Shown: in pieces, positions 17,336 through 24,781 of the stretch
Layout: every line of letters begins with the position of its first letter
Position numbering within the stretch: position 1 is the first letter of the stretch
From: Bacillota bacterium
GTDB lineage: Bacteria > Bacillota > Clostridia > Lachnospirales > Lachnospiraceae
Direction of reading: 5' to 3'
Length of the DNA: 64,000 bases
Assembly: GCA_023398375.1 (NCBI GenBank)
Contig: JAEWSH010000084.1
Span: 186,001 to 250,000, forward strand
Made by a program: the position numbers and the translations under genes
Notes under the pieces: model-generated
The model's input: only the letters and a program-made list of their open reading frames with translations
The model's database searches: none
What the model was told of the DNA's origin: nothing

Positions 17336-18049
17336 ATGTACCACCATATAATCGCAGAGTTCTTAGGTACGGCATTAATGATTGTATTTGGCATAGGCGT
17401 ACATAGTAACGAAACACTGCACGAAACAAAACACCATGGTTTCAGCCATATGTTTGCTATTACTGCTTGGGCCTTTGGCATTACTGTTACCCTTTATCTT
17501 TTTAACGGTGTTTTTATCAATCCGTCCATGACGCTTGCTCAAGCCGTTCTTGGTAATATTTCCTGGGGCAAAGTAATACCTTACATTATTGCCCAAATAG
17601 CCGGAGGTTTTGTGGGTGCTGTTCTGGTCTATGTTTGTTATGCAGATCACTTTAAAGTATCAGAATACAAAATTGAAGCGGTAAAAATCCGTAATATTTT
17701 TTGCACTTCACCAGGTATTCGAAATCTACCACGTAATTTTTTTGTAGAGTTTTTTGCAACATTTATCTTTATTAGTTGCATTCTTGGAATTACCAGACTT
17801 AAAAATCCGGTTGTTGAGCCTATCGCAGTTGGTTTTCTGGTATGGGCCATCGGTATGGGGCTGGGCGGTCTTACAGGATTTGCCATGAATTTAGCTCGTG
17901 ATATGGGGCCAAGAATTGCCTATTCCATTTTGCCAATAAAAAATAAAACAGAGGTGGATTGGAAATATGGTATTTTAGTACCAGGAATTGCACCACTTTT
18001 AGGCGGAGCTTGTGCTGCACTTTTTATGCGATCCTTTTTTGGTATGTAA
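17336..18049 (+). CDS. MIP-family channel (aquaporin/glycerol facilitator) with altered NPA motifs
   Basis: 237 residues with six membrane segments and two half-helices. The first constriction motif reads NPS (62-64) and the second NLA followed by RDMGPR (185-193), instead of two NPA motifs. The RDxGPR tail of the second motif is the glycerol-facilitator form. Such variants occur in some MIP proteins, but both motifs changed together could shift selectivity. It is the second gene of the esterase operon and would move water, glycerol or another small neutral solute across the membrane. A strong terminator follows. Confidence 0.88.
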   Translation: MYHHIIAEFLGTALMIVFGIGVHSNETLHETKHHGFSHMFAITAWAFGITVTLYLFNGVFINPSMTLAQAVLGNISWGKVIPYIIAQIAGGFVGAVLVYVCYADHFKVSEYKIEAVKIRNIFCTSPGIRNLPRNFFVEFFATFIFISCILGITRLKNPVVEPIAVGFLVWAIGMGLGGLTGFAMNLARDMGPRIAYSILPIKNKTEVDWKYGILVPGIAPLLGGACAALFMRSFFGM

Positions 18050-18098
18050 GTACAAATTAAAATGAATCGCATATTTATTAAATTATTTTAGGTTTATG

Positions 18099-18146
18099 AA
18101 AGCAGAGGCATAAAGATTTTTCTATCTCAATGCCTCTGCTTTTTCT
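18099..18146 (+). terminator. Rho-independent terminator after the aquaporin gene
   Basis: A perfect 13-bp stem, AAAGCAGAGGCAT with ATGCCTCTGCTTT, surrounds an 18-base loop and runs into a short T-run. It ends the esterase-aquaporin transcript. Confidence 0.85.
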
Positions 18147-18210
18147 AATCTATAAACAAGCAAAGAAGGTTCGTTTCTTTAATGGTAGCTAAATAGGTTT
18201 CATAAAATAC

Positions 18211-18241
18211 TTGACTTTGCCCTTTGGGCAGCCCTTATAAT
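18211..18241 (+). promoter_or_regulatory. MerR-type promoter with 19-bp spacer
   Basis: TTGACT (18211-18216) and a perfect TATAAT (18236-18241) are separated by exactly 19 bases. An over-long spacer is the signature of promoters that MerR proteins activate by twisting DNA. The spacer contains the short palindrome GCCC-TTT-GGGC, expected to be the regulator's site. It drives merR and the overlapping creatininase-like gene, so the system should be self-induced by its ligand. Confidence 0.75.
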
Positions 18242-18279
18242 TAGTTTTAAAATAATTTGGATTATAGGAGGGATAAATT

Positions 18280-19122
18280 TTGTATACAAGAGGGCAGTTT
18301 GCGTTGATTGGTAAGACCACTTTAAAGGCATTGCGGCTTTACGAAGAATTGGGGCTTTTGAAGGCAGACTTTATTGATGAGAACAGATACCATTATTATT
18401 CATCGGATCAGGTAACGGAGCTTTTGTTTATCAATGAAATGAAATCTTATGGCTTTTCGTTAGAAGAAATCAAACGTGTAAAAACTAAGGTTGATAACAA
18501 GTCTTTCTGTGAATTTCTAAAGCGGAAGCACAAGGAAATGGAGCTTAATCTGCAGCACCAAAGGCAAATTCTCGATATGCTGACACAAAAGATTCAGCTT
18601 TTGCAATCCTGCGAAAGTTCACAGAAGAATGAACAAGGAGAATACTCCATTGATATTGTGTCTCTTCAAGACCAAAACGCGGTTTGTTGCCGCGATTTGA
18701 TCAGCATAGAGGATGTTGGAAGACTGATCGGCAAAGCTTACGAGTTTGCAGGGCGATATTCCCTTGAGCCAGCCGATTGCCATAGGGTTATTTATCATAG
18801 TTCCGACAACAACTCTCCGGTAGAATCGTGGGATCTTGAAGTTTGCATACCAGTTGAACATGCCTTTGAATCGGATGTTTTTTCGACTCGACTAATCAGT
18901 TCACAGCTTTATGCTCGAACACTGCACAAAGGTTCTTTCAGCCAGACAGGAAAGGCGCATGCCGCGATTGTGGATTGGGCTGCAGAAAATCATTATGAAA
19001 TTACCGGAGATCCTTTTGAAAAAGTCAAAACAGTCAATCAGGCTGTTTTTAACCCCAACAGCATCGAAATTGAAGTGTATTATCCGGTCAGAGCCTGTGA
19101 AAGAGAGGAAAATGAAAGATGA
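18280..19122 (+). CDS. MerR-family regulator with effector-binding domain (BltR/BmrR type)
   Basis: 280 residues. The N-terminal MerR winged helix (about 1-70: ALIGKTTLKALRLYEELGLL) is followed by a coiled-coil (about 75-110) and a C-terminal GyrI-like effector domain (about 125-275) as in multidrug sensors. The start is TTG at 18280: AGGAGGG lies 7 bases upstream and the family begins just before the HTH. It overlaps the next gene by four bases (ATGA), so regulator and enzyme are translationally coupled. The ligand is probably a small organic compound that the downstream enzyme handles. Confidence 0.88.
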   Translation: MYTRGQFALIGKTTLKALRLYEELGLLKADFIDENRYHYYSSDQVTELLFINEMKSYGFSLEEIKRVKTKVDNKSFCEFLKRKHKEMELNLQHQRQILDMLTQKIQLLQSCESSQKNEQGEYSIDIVSLQDQNAVCCRDLISIEDVGRLIGKAYEFAGRYSLEPADCHRVIYHSSDNNSPVESWDLEVCIPVEHAFESDVFSTRLISSQLYARTLHKGSFSQTGKAHAAIVDWAAENHYEITGDPFEKVKTVNQAVFNPNSIEIEVYYPVRACEREENER

Positions 19123-19955
19123 GTGTTATAAAAAATATTACAGATATGACATGGGTCGACATTCATGAATTGGACAAGAAAAGAACAATTTTGTTTCAAA
19201 CGATCGCTCCGGTAGAAGAACACAGCCATCATCTTCCGCTCGGCACCGATGTTTTTGAAGGAGAACACTGGAGAAAAAACGCGATTGCTTTGCTTTCAGA
19301 AAGTCTGCCAGACTTTACGTTCCTTTCAATGCCGCCGCTGCCGGTAGCTTGTGCGGGAGCCACAGGATTTTATGGAAACATCCATTACAGACCTCAAACC
19401 GTTAAATTGATCGCAAAAGAGTTGTTAGAGAATGTCGTGTCTTGGGGCGTTAAGCACATTATTTTTATTGCATCTCATGCCGATCCGATTCACCTGATTG
19501 CGGTCGAACGAGCCTGTGATGAGATCAACACCATACATGGAGTATGCGCTATTTCCCCGATGGGAGCCATCTTCTCCGCAGATGAGCTCGGAATAAGTAC
19601 CGAGGTTCCCCAGTCTGTTCTTGAATTGGAACAACAATATCCGAATGATTTTCATGCGGGCTGGATCGAAACTTCAAACATGCTGGATATTGCTCCAGAA
19701 CTTGTTAAAAACTGTTATCACAAATTACCTGATATTGAAATAAGCGGACGCGAAATGATGTCTTCTGCATGCGTCATTTCAAAAATGTCAGAATATGGGC
19801 ATTTGGGCTTTCCACGTTTAGCTGATCGCTCATTGGGCAATAAGCTTAATCAAAGCGCGGCAGTTAACCTTGCAAAGGCCACCCTTGCTTTTGTAGAACG
19901 GGAGAATTATCAGCAATACTGCCACAGCATTTTATATGATAGAATCAAAATTTAA
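19119..19955 (+). CDS. Creatininase-family amidohydrolase
   Basis: 278 residues with the metal-site motifs of the creatininase family: EEHSHHLPLGTD (ligand-type residues E33/E34, H35 and D44), a His in ASHADPIH where relatives have NGHGGN, and HAGWIETS, which matches the conserved HAGxxETS. The family includes creatininase, mycofactocin peptidase MftE and formamidase-like enzymes, all hydrolysing small cyclic or linear amides with two metal ions. The altered NGHGGN motif makes the exact reaction uncertain. Its coupling to a MerR ligand sensor suggests the enzyme removes the compound that the regulator senses. Confidence 0.83.
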   Translation: MSVIKNITDMTWVDIHELDKKRTILFQTIAPVEEHSHHLPLGTDVFEGEHWRKNAIALLSESLPDFTFLSMPPLPVACAGATGFYGNIHYRPQTVKLIAKELLENVVSWGVKHIIFIASHADPIHLIAVERACDEINTIHGVCAISPMGAIFSADELGISTEVPQSVLELEQQYPNDFHAGWIETSNMLDIAPELVKNCYHKLPDIEISGREMMSSACVISKMSEYGHLGFPRLADRSLGNKLNQSAAVNLAKATLAFVERENYQQYCHSILYDRIKI

Positions 19956-19973
19956 TAATAAGTCAAAAGTTAC

Positions 19974-20002
19974 TTGAAAATAAGATTTGTTAAAGTTATA
20001 AT
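19974..20002 (+). promoter_or_regulatory. Promoter upstream of the CD3324-like gene
   Basis: TTGAAA (19974-19979), 17-base spacer, perfect TATAAT (19997-20002). The start site would fall about 125 bases before the ATG at 20133, leaving a leader that contains a 15-bp hairpin (20053-20067 with 20089-20103, one G-T type mismatch) and a possible 34-codon reading frame. Confidence 0.6.
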
Positions 20003-20018
20003 ATAAAAAATTGGGGGG

Positions 20019-20123
20019 ATGAACGATAAGGAAAAGCAGGAAACATTGTGCATAGCAAGGGCTATTGCATATCACTCAAACAGAATATCAATAGCCTTTG
20101 CTAACCTAAGGAATAATTTTTAG
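20019..20123 (+). CDS. Possible 34-codon leader peptide
   Basis: ATG at 20019 opens a frame ending at the TAG at 20121-20123, and this stop overlaps the AGGAGG that serves the next gene. The peptide begins MNDKEKQETLCIARAIAY. A G-run abuts the ATG, which is a poor spacing, and a strong hairpin (20053-20103) lies inside the frame. It could be a translated leader, a gene fragment or chance. I do not recognise it. Confidence 0.25.
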   Translation: MNDKEKQETLCIARAIAYHSNRISIAFANLRNNF

Positions 20124-20132
20124 GAGGGCACA

Positions 20133-20405
20133 ATGGGCTATATTCACGCTTTGGAAATTCTGCCCGAGGAATTGATTGAAAAAATCCAACAATATGTTGA
20201 CGGGCAAGTTATATACATTCCAAAAATTAAATCAAAGAAATGTAAGTGGGGAGAAAAGACAGATACAAAAGTATATTTCGAAGTAAGAAATTTTCAAATT
20301 TACAGTAGCTATAAAAACGGCACGACTGTATTGGAACTGTCAGAGAAGTACTTCTTAACCCCCAAAAGCATTCAACGTATTATACGAAGTATGCAAATTT
20401 TATAA
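20133..20405 (+). CDS. CD3324-family small helix-turn-helix protein
   Basis: 90 residues. The pattern 'ALEILPEELIEKIQQYVDGQVIYIP' at the N-terminus, WGEKT in the middle and a C-terminal helix-turn-helix (LELSEKYFLTPKSIQRIIR) match the small CD3324-like proteins common in Clostridia, related to Mor-type activators. The function of the family is unknown; DNA binding is inferred from the C-terminal helices. AGGAGGG stands 7 bases before the ATG. It is transcribed alone between the promoter at 19974 and the terminator at 20408. Confidence 0.78.
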   Translation: MGYIHALEILPEELIEKIQQYVDGQVIYIPKIKSKKCKWGEKTDTKVYFEVRNFQIYSSYKNGTTVLELSEKYFLTPKSIQRIIRSMQIL

Positions 20406-20407
20406 GT

Positions 20408-20443
20408 AGGTGTGTCACTTCACAAGTGACACATCTATTTTTT
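20408..20443 (+). terminator. Rho-independent terminator after the CD3324-like gene
   Basis: AGGTGTGTCACTT pairs with AAGTGACACATCT (one G-T pair) around a 3-base loop and is followed by ATTTTTT. Confidence 0.85.
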
Positions 20444-20525
20444 ACAACGATGTGTGTTCCACTATTTGAAATGGAAAACGGTATAATGGGTTTATATAGA
20501 TAACAGAGGAAAGGAGAAACATCGA

Positions 20526-20972
20526 ATGGAAATTGTGAAAATTATGGATGGTGATAAAACAAAGTACATGGAATTACTGCTTATTGCTGACGAACAGGTG
20601 AGTATGATAGAAAAATATCTGTATCGTGGTGACATGTTCGCCTTGCGTGATGATACTGTTAAGGCCATTTGTATTGTAACGCAAGAGCAATCCGGCGTTT
20701 ATGAAATTAAGAATATTGTTACCGTTCCTGAATATCAAAGGAAAGGATATGGACAATATCTAATCTCATTTATCGCTGATTACTACAAAAAATCAGGTAT
20801 CGAGTTGTATGTTGGAACAGGCGATAGCCCGATGACACTTAATTTCTACGAGAAATGCGGATTTGCTAGATCGCACATTGTGAAAAACTTTTTTGTAGAC
20901 AATTACGACCACCCTATGTATGAAAATGGAAAACAGTTAGTGGATATGATTTATTTGAAAAGACATCTATAA
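20526..20972 (+). CDS. GNAT-family N-acetyltransferase
   Basis: 148 residues forming one GNAT domain. The acetyl-CoA loop is VPEYQRKGYGQYLI (about 75-88), and the C-terminal strand-helix contains LNFYEKCGFARSHI, the usual 'FYEKxGF' signature. The substrate (an amine, antibiotic or protein N-terminus) cannot be told. AAAGGAG lies about 9 bases before the ATG. It stands alone, with its own short upstream region and no obvious partner. Confidence 0.88.
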   Translation: MEIVKIMDGDKTKYMELLLIADEQVSMIEKYLYRGDMFALRDDTVKAICIVTQEQSGVYEIKNIVTVPEYQRKGYGQYLISFIADYYKKSGIELYVGTGDSPMTLNFYEKCGFARSHIVKNFFVDNYDHPMYENGKQLVDMIYLKRHL

Positions 20973-21034
20973 AATGGAGCTCGCCCAACGGGGAAATAAA
21001 TGTCATATATAGCTTTTGTATTTTACTTCTTCAC

Positions 21035-21267
21035 TTACCTTGTCAGCCTACCGTTACCAATTTTTTTGATAAACCTTCTTCCAGCATTTCTTTGAGCATA
21101 TTAATTGCATGAGTTGTTCCTACCCCGAGGTTCTCTTCAACATCACTTCGAGTAATTTCTTTTTGTTTTTCAAATAAGTTGAGTATCGGTAAAAACTTTT
21201 CATTTTCTACGCTTAATTTTTGTACATGCGTGTTAGGTAAAACCACTCTAAATCCACCTCCACATTT
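21035..21267 (-). pseudogene. Remnant C-terminus of an AlbA_2/Schlafen-like ATP-binding protein
   Basis: The frame opens after a stop at 21268-21270 with GGGFRVVLPN, the usual lead-in to the C-terminal winged helix of AlbA_2-type (putative DNA-binding ATPase) proteins, then LFEKQKEITRSDVEENLGVGTTHAINMLKEMLEEG. At this point a shift to the next frame gives FIKKIGNGRLTR, the expected ending, while the unshifted frame ends SKKLVTVG. So both a large 5' deletion and a frameshift are visible. The GTG at 21246 could start a 67-residue product, but this is unlikely to be functional. Confidence 0.6.
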
Positions 21268-21282
21268 TCAAAAAAATTCTTA

Positions 21283-21336
21283 TTGACACACCAAGAACAA
21301 TCATTTATAATTACAGATAAATACAGTCTATATTAT
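21283..21336 (+). promoter_or_regulatory. Consensus promoter and Rrf2 operator of the rrf2 gene
   Basis: TTGACA (21283-21288), 17-base spacer, TATAAT (21306-21311): a full consensus promoter. Downstream, TACAGTCTATATTAT (21322-21336) recurs almost unchanged at 21797-21811 before the MATE gene, suggesting it is the Rrf2 site and that the gene represses itself. Confidence 0.7.
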
Positions 21337-21354
21337 CTTCATGGAGGAACTAAT

Positions 21355-21735
21355 ATGAAATATACGAAAGCAACGAATTATGCTTTGCATATAATGGCCT
21401 ATTTCGTTAAGCAGGATGGCAAAGACAATTTAAGCCTTCAGCCTTTAGCTAATCACATGAATATATCACCTACCTACCTGTCCAAGATACTAACTCAATT
21501 AGTCAAGGCTGACCTTATTCAGTCTACACCTGGAGTAAATGGAGGTTATAGTCTTAGAAAGCTTAAGACTGAAATAAGCTTTTATGACGTAATTCAAGCC
21601 ATTGAAGGCAGCGGGGCGCTTTTCACTTGTGAAATGGACGAGAATCGTGCTTGTCACATAGAAAAGGTTATGAGAGACGCCGAAGAGAAAATGTTGAACC
21701 ACCTTAAAGAAAAACGTATTTATGACATTGTGTGA
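21355..21735 (+). CDS. Rrf2-family transcriptional regulator
   Basis: 126 residues. The N-terminal winged helix begins MKYTKATNYALHIMAY and has the recognition part HMNISPTYLSKILTQLVKA, then GVNGGYSL, typical of Rrf2. The cofactor region holds only two cysteines (C92, C100), fewer than the three of Fe-S regulators such as IscR or NsrR, so Fe-S binding is doubtful; a thiol or small-molecule sensor is possible. The start at 21355 is chosen from TGGAGG 7 bases upstream. It very likely controls the MATE gene that follows, as both carry the same upstream motif. Confidence 0.9.
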   Translation: MKYTKATNYALHIMAYFVKQDGKDNLSLQPLANHMNISPTYLSKILTQLVKADLIQSTPGVNGGYSLRKLKTEISFYDVIQAIEGSGALFTCEMDENRACHIEKVMRDAEEKMLNHLKEKRIYDIV

Positions 21736-21796
21736 AAAATAAGCTGGAAATATAGGAAATGTTAACTGTTTCTTTTTTGCCATAATTATAGATATT

Positions 21797-21811
21797 TACA
21801 GTCTGTATTAT
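21797..21811 (+). promoter_or_regulatory. Rrf2-type operator upstream of the MATE gene
   Basis: TACAGTCTGTATTAT differs at one position from the motif in the rrf2 promoter (21322-21336). The match includes flanking AT-rich bases. It lies about 100 bases before the MATE start codon. Confidence 0.55.
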
Positions 21812-21913
21812 ATTTAATAATGTTGTCGTTAATTGTTTTTGAACTTGTGAAGAAAACTAGAATTAATGATGCTATCTATACAGTTTTAGCAGTTAAGAAG
21901 GGAGAAATAAACT

Positions 21914-23302
21914 ATGGAAACTAATAACGATGCACTCATTACCATGCCCGTCAGCAGAATTTTACTCAAATTTTCACTTCCCGCTATTGGAGGTATGATT
22001 GTAAATTCCTTATATAATTTGGTGGACAGAATATTTGTCGGCAGAATTGGTGGTCTTGCCATGACAGGGATAGGATTGAGCCTGCCGTTTATGATGCTGC
22101 TATCCGCTGTAAGTTCACTGGTTGGAATAGGCGCTTCTGCACTTATTTCTATAAAGTTGGGAGAAAACAATAGGGATGAAGCAAAAGAGTTACTTGGTAA
22201 TGCCATAACGTTACTCATCGGTTTAATGCTTTTAATGACATTTTTCGGACTTATTTTTCAAACTCCTATACTTAAAGCATTTGGTGCCAGTGAAGCAACT
22301 ATGCCTTATGCAATAGATTATATGACTGTCATTCTTTACGGTGCTGTATTCCAAGGCATAGGAATAGGACTAATAAATGTGGTAAGAGCTGCCGGATATC
22401 CTGTTAAATCAATGTTAATTGTACTTGTTGGAACGCTCATTAACATTATTTTGGATCCCATTCTCATTTTCACTCTTGATATGGGAATTTCCGGCGCAGC
22501 TTGGGCAACAATTATCGCACAACTCATAACATCCATCATGGTAATACAGCACATCCTAAGTAAAAAGAGTCATATTAGAATTGAAATGAATAACTTAAAG
22601 CTCCACTTAGTAACTATAAAATCAATACTAAGCATTGGATTTTCTGCATTTGCAATGCAGTTATCTTCCGTTGTCGTCAGCATAATACTCAACAATGCAC
22701 TCAAAACATATGGCGGTGACGTTGCTATAGGTGCAATGACAATCATTAACTCGGTGATGGTTCTATTCCTTATGTCGGCTATGGGCGTTACACAAGGTGC
22801 TGCACCAATCATAGGCTTTAATTTTGGTGCTAAACGCTTTGACAGGGTAAAACAGGTATTAAGACTCGAACTGCTTGCTGTCTCATCAATCTGTACAATA
22901 ACGTTTATACTGGTTCAAGCTTTTCCTGTACTGCTTTCGAGTATCTTCACCAGTGAACCAGATCTCATTTCGAAGGCAAGTTCTGGAATGCGATTATTTT
23001 TATTAATGCTTCCACTTATAAGTGCTCAGATTGTAGGAGCAAGCTACTTCCAAGCTATTGGTGAAGCAAAGAAAGCAACCTTTTTAGGACTTTTGAGGCA
23101 AGTTCTTTTATTAATACCGTTACTGCTTATTTTACCTGATTTTTTAGGATTAAATGGCATATGGGGCGCAGGTGCTCTGTCTGACCTTATCTCCAGCCTC
23201 GTTGCTATTGTCGCTTTAAAATCGGCATTTAACCACTTGAGCAAACTCGAAAATGAATATCGTTCAGAAGAAACTGAAACTTTGCCATTTGTAGCGAAAT
23301 AA
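21914..23302 (+). CDS. MATE-family efflux transporter
   Basis: 462 residues, twelve membrane segments in two similar halves. The N-terminal segment PVSRILLKFSLPAIGGMIVNSLYNLVDRIFVGRIGG is the standard MATE opening and the second half contains GAAPIIGFNFGAKRFDRVKQ. MATE pumps export cationic drugs or metabolites using Na+ or H+. It is full length, unlike the broken MATE copy at 8427-9085. It lies behind the rrf2 gene and its operator, so expression is probably induced by the signal that Rrf2 senses. The substrate is unknown. Confidence 0.92.
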   Translation: METNNDALITMPVSRILLKFSLPAIGGMIVNSLYNLVDRIFVGRIGGLAMTGIGLSLPFMMLLSAVSSLVGIGASALISIKLGENNRDEAKELLGNAITLLIGLMLLMTFFGLIFQTPILKAFGASEATMPYAIDYMTVILYGAVFQGIGIGLINVVRAAGYPVKSMLIVLVGTLINIILDPILIFTLDMGISGAAWATIIAQLITSIMVIQHILSKKSHIRIEMNNLKLHLVTIKSILSIGFSAFAMQLSSVVVSIILNNALKTYGGDVAIGAMTIINSVMVLFLMSAMGVTQGAAPIIGFNFGAKRFDRVKQVLRLELLAVSSICTITFILVQAFPVLLSSIFTSEPDLISKASSGMRLFLLMLPLISAQIVGASYFQAIGEAKKATFLGLLRQVLLLIPLLLILPDFLGLNGIWGAGALSDLISSLVAIVALKSAFNHLSKLENEYRSEETETLPFVAK

Positions 23303-23688
23303 AGAAATTCAGGTGCCACCAGTACACCCATTGCAGGCCGGCACTTCTGCTCTGATCTGCTTTAGAAAACCAAGCCGCACCAAATATTCATATATTTAAA
23401 ATACTGTTTTCCCCTTAAAATCAGCTCCTCCTGTTGGCGACCTACGCTGAAAGGCTCCGCAGGAGCCAGAAAAATGGGCTGGTGTGCTAAAGGCAGATCA
23501 TTTCTCTAATTGTATGGCTGAAAAGGGATCCGTGTTTGTAACTATCAACTATTTGTCCTGCTAATAATAATGAGCAGGCGCTTGAATCCTAGTTAATAAG
23601 CGGATTGATACATTGGTTCGACTGGCATATGTATAAATGGGCTAAACTACAGAGTCAGAAAGGCAATTCAAACCTACCGCTTTGCGTT
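23303..23688. other. Gene-free stretch with a degenerate coding trace
   Basis: No intact gene. On the minus strand about 23313-23480 gives one frame, broken by an in-frame TAA, that ends in IYEYLVRLGFLKQIRAEVPA and CNGCTGGT before a stop. It looks like the tail of a decayed protein, but I cannot name the family. A GGCTCCGCAGGAGCC hairpin occurs at about 23453-23467. The rest shows no signal. Confidence 0.3.
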
Positions 23689-24114
23689 CTAAAATGTCGG
23701 GCTGCTTACCGGGCAGTTCTCCTTCTGGCAGTATCGACAATGGACGTTTACGAAATTCAAGGTTTCTATCATAGCCTGAGTAGTCTCTACGCTCACGACA
23801 TGTTCTAAATCGCAAGCCTCAGTATCTGCACTTTTTTCATCTATTTTAAAAATTTTCTTTAAGAATTTTTTAATGATTGAGAACTTATTTACTATTAATT
23901 CAGCCTCTAATTTTCCTTTAGTGGTAAGAATAACTCTACGATCTCCATCTCGTTCCACTAGCTCTTTTACCTGCAAAAGATTTACAGCCACACAAGTACT
24001 TGATTTCGCCACATTTAATTTGTCAGCAATGTCTACTATCCTGACTCCATTGCCGCAATCCAGTTCGTAGATAACTTTTAAATAATCCTCGTTGGACTCA
24101 GTAAGCTTAATCAT
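23689..24114 (-). CDS. DtxR/MntR-family metal-dependent transcriptional regulator
   Basis: 141 residues. It begins MIKLTESNEDYLKVIYEL, then the helix-turn-helix of iron or manganese repressors (VRIVDIADKLNVAKSSTCVAVNLLQ). The dimerization/metal domain contains CDLEHVVS, and the C-terminus has a Cys/His cluster (HCRYCQKENC). Start 24114 has GGAGGG 7 bases upstream; the ATG at 24129 lies within that site. It is downstream of a small gene (24211-24408) whose promoter overlaps a 7-2-7 palindrome, so autorepression with Fe or Mn as co-repressor is inferred. Confidence 0.88.
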   Translation of the reverse strand: MIKLTESNEDYLKVIYELDCGNGVRIVDIADKLNVAKSSTCVAVNLLQVKELVERDGDRRVILTTKGKLEAELIVNKFSIIKKFLKKIFKIDEKSADTEACDLEHVVSVETTQAMIETLNFVNVHCRYCQKENCPVSSPTF

Positions 24115-24210
24115 ACATTTTCCCTCCATCTTTGTTTTATCTGCTATGTTATAAATTGGATCATTAAGTACTCTATCTGCTCCGGAGCGATTTAATATTT
24201 ATGCAAGATT

Positions 24211-24408
24211 TCATTTCGTTTTATGTCTCCTCTCTTTCGTTTCGTTAGGTAAATCTGACGAAACTGGTGTCTCTATATCGTAAAATGATGGCATCCATCC
24301 CCAGCAATAAGGGAAGTATGATTGTAAATAATTTGAAAAGTATTTTGTAAAAGCTAAGTAAGACTTTTCATCGTACTTTCTCAACCATTTGTCTTTTATG
24401 TCTTTCAT
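24211..24408 (-). CDS. Small uncharacterised protein upstream of the dtxR-like gene
   Basis: 65 residues, with AAGGAG 7 bases before the ATG. The first half is basic and aromatic (MKDIKDKWLRKYDEKSY, SNYLQSYFPYCWGWMPSFYD) and the last 15 residues are highly charged. No membrane segment or known domain is recognised. It sits between a candidate metal-repressor operator and the regulator gene in the same direction, so it is probably co-transcribed and metal-regulated. It could be a novel small protein or the leftover of a larger one. Confidence 0.5.
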   Translation of the reverse strand: MKDIKDKWLRKYDEKSYLAFTKYFSNYLQSYFPYCWGWMPSFYDIETPVSSDLPNETKERRHKTK

Positions 24409-24588
24409 GTTGTTCTCCTTGTACTAATGAGTAGTAGTTTTTAAATCCCCTCTCCAAGGGCTATTCATTTATGATCGCTATGGCAGAGTGATACAGGTAA
24501 GATACCCCAGAATGCATTTATGTTATTGCTCGTATTTTTCATCTCCTTTCATGCAATTGTTCAGAAGAAATTAGTCTCTTGAACAAAA
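24409..24588. other. Leader region before the small gene, no clear gene
   Basis: This is the predicted transcribed leader of the small gene. A 25-codon frame (minus strand, ATG at 24540-24542, stop at 24465-24467) is present, but its GGAG abuts the ATG and the peptide is not recognised, so I do not call it a gene. Confidence 0.3.
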
Positions 24589-24619
24589 ATTATATTTCAA
24601 TCGGTTAGTACATACTAAC
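24589..24619 (-). promoter_or_regulatory. Promoter overlapped by a DtxR-type palindrome
   Basis: On the minus strand a perfect TATAAT (24589-24594) lies 18 bases after TTAGTA (24613-24618). The -35 box is inside a perfect palindrome, GTTAGTA-CA-TACTAAC (24604-24619), similar in style to iron/manganese boxes of the DtxR family. The product of the downstream dtxR-like gene is the natural candidate to bind it. Confidence 0.55.
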
Positions 24620-24781
24620 TGGTGCTAAAAAAAAATTAGCCGTTACCGCCGCAAAATCCATCTTTATGCAAGTAAAATTAAATAAATACTTTGCTATCTA
24701 CAGTTTAATCCTAAATTTCAATAAATAAAAATATATTATAATATATATATACATAATCATTTATATATTAATTTGTATAAA

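Noticed and set aside
24465..24542. 25-codon minus-strand frame in the leader of the small metal-linked gene
   Set aside because: The GGAG directly abuts the ATG, the peptide has no recognisable feature, and nothing shows conservation.
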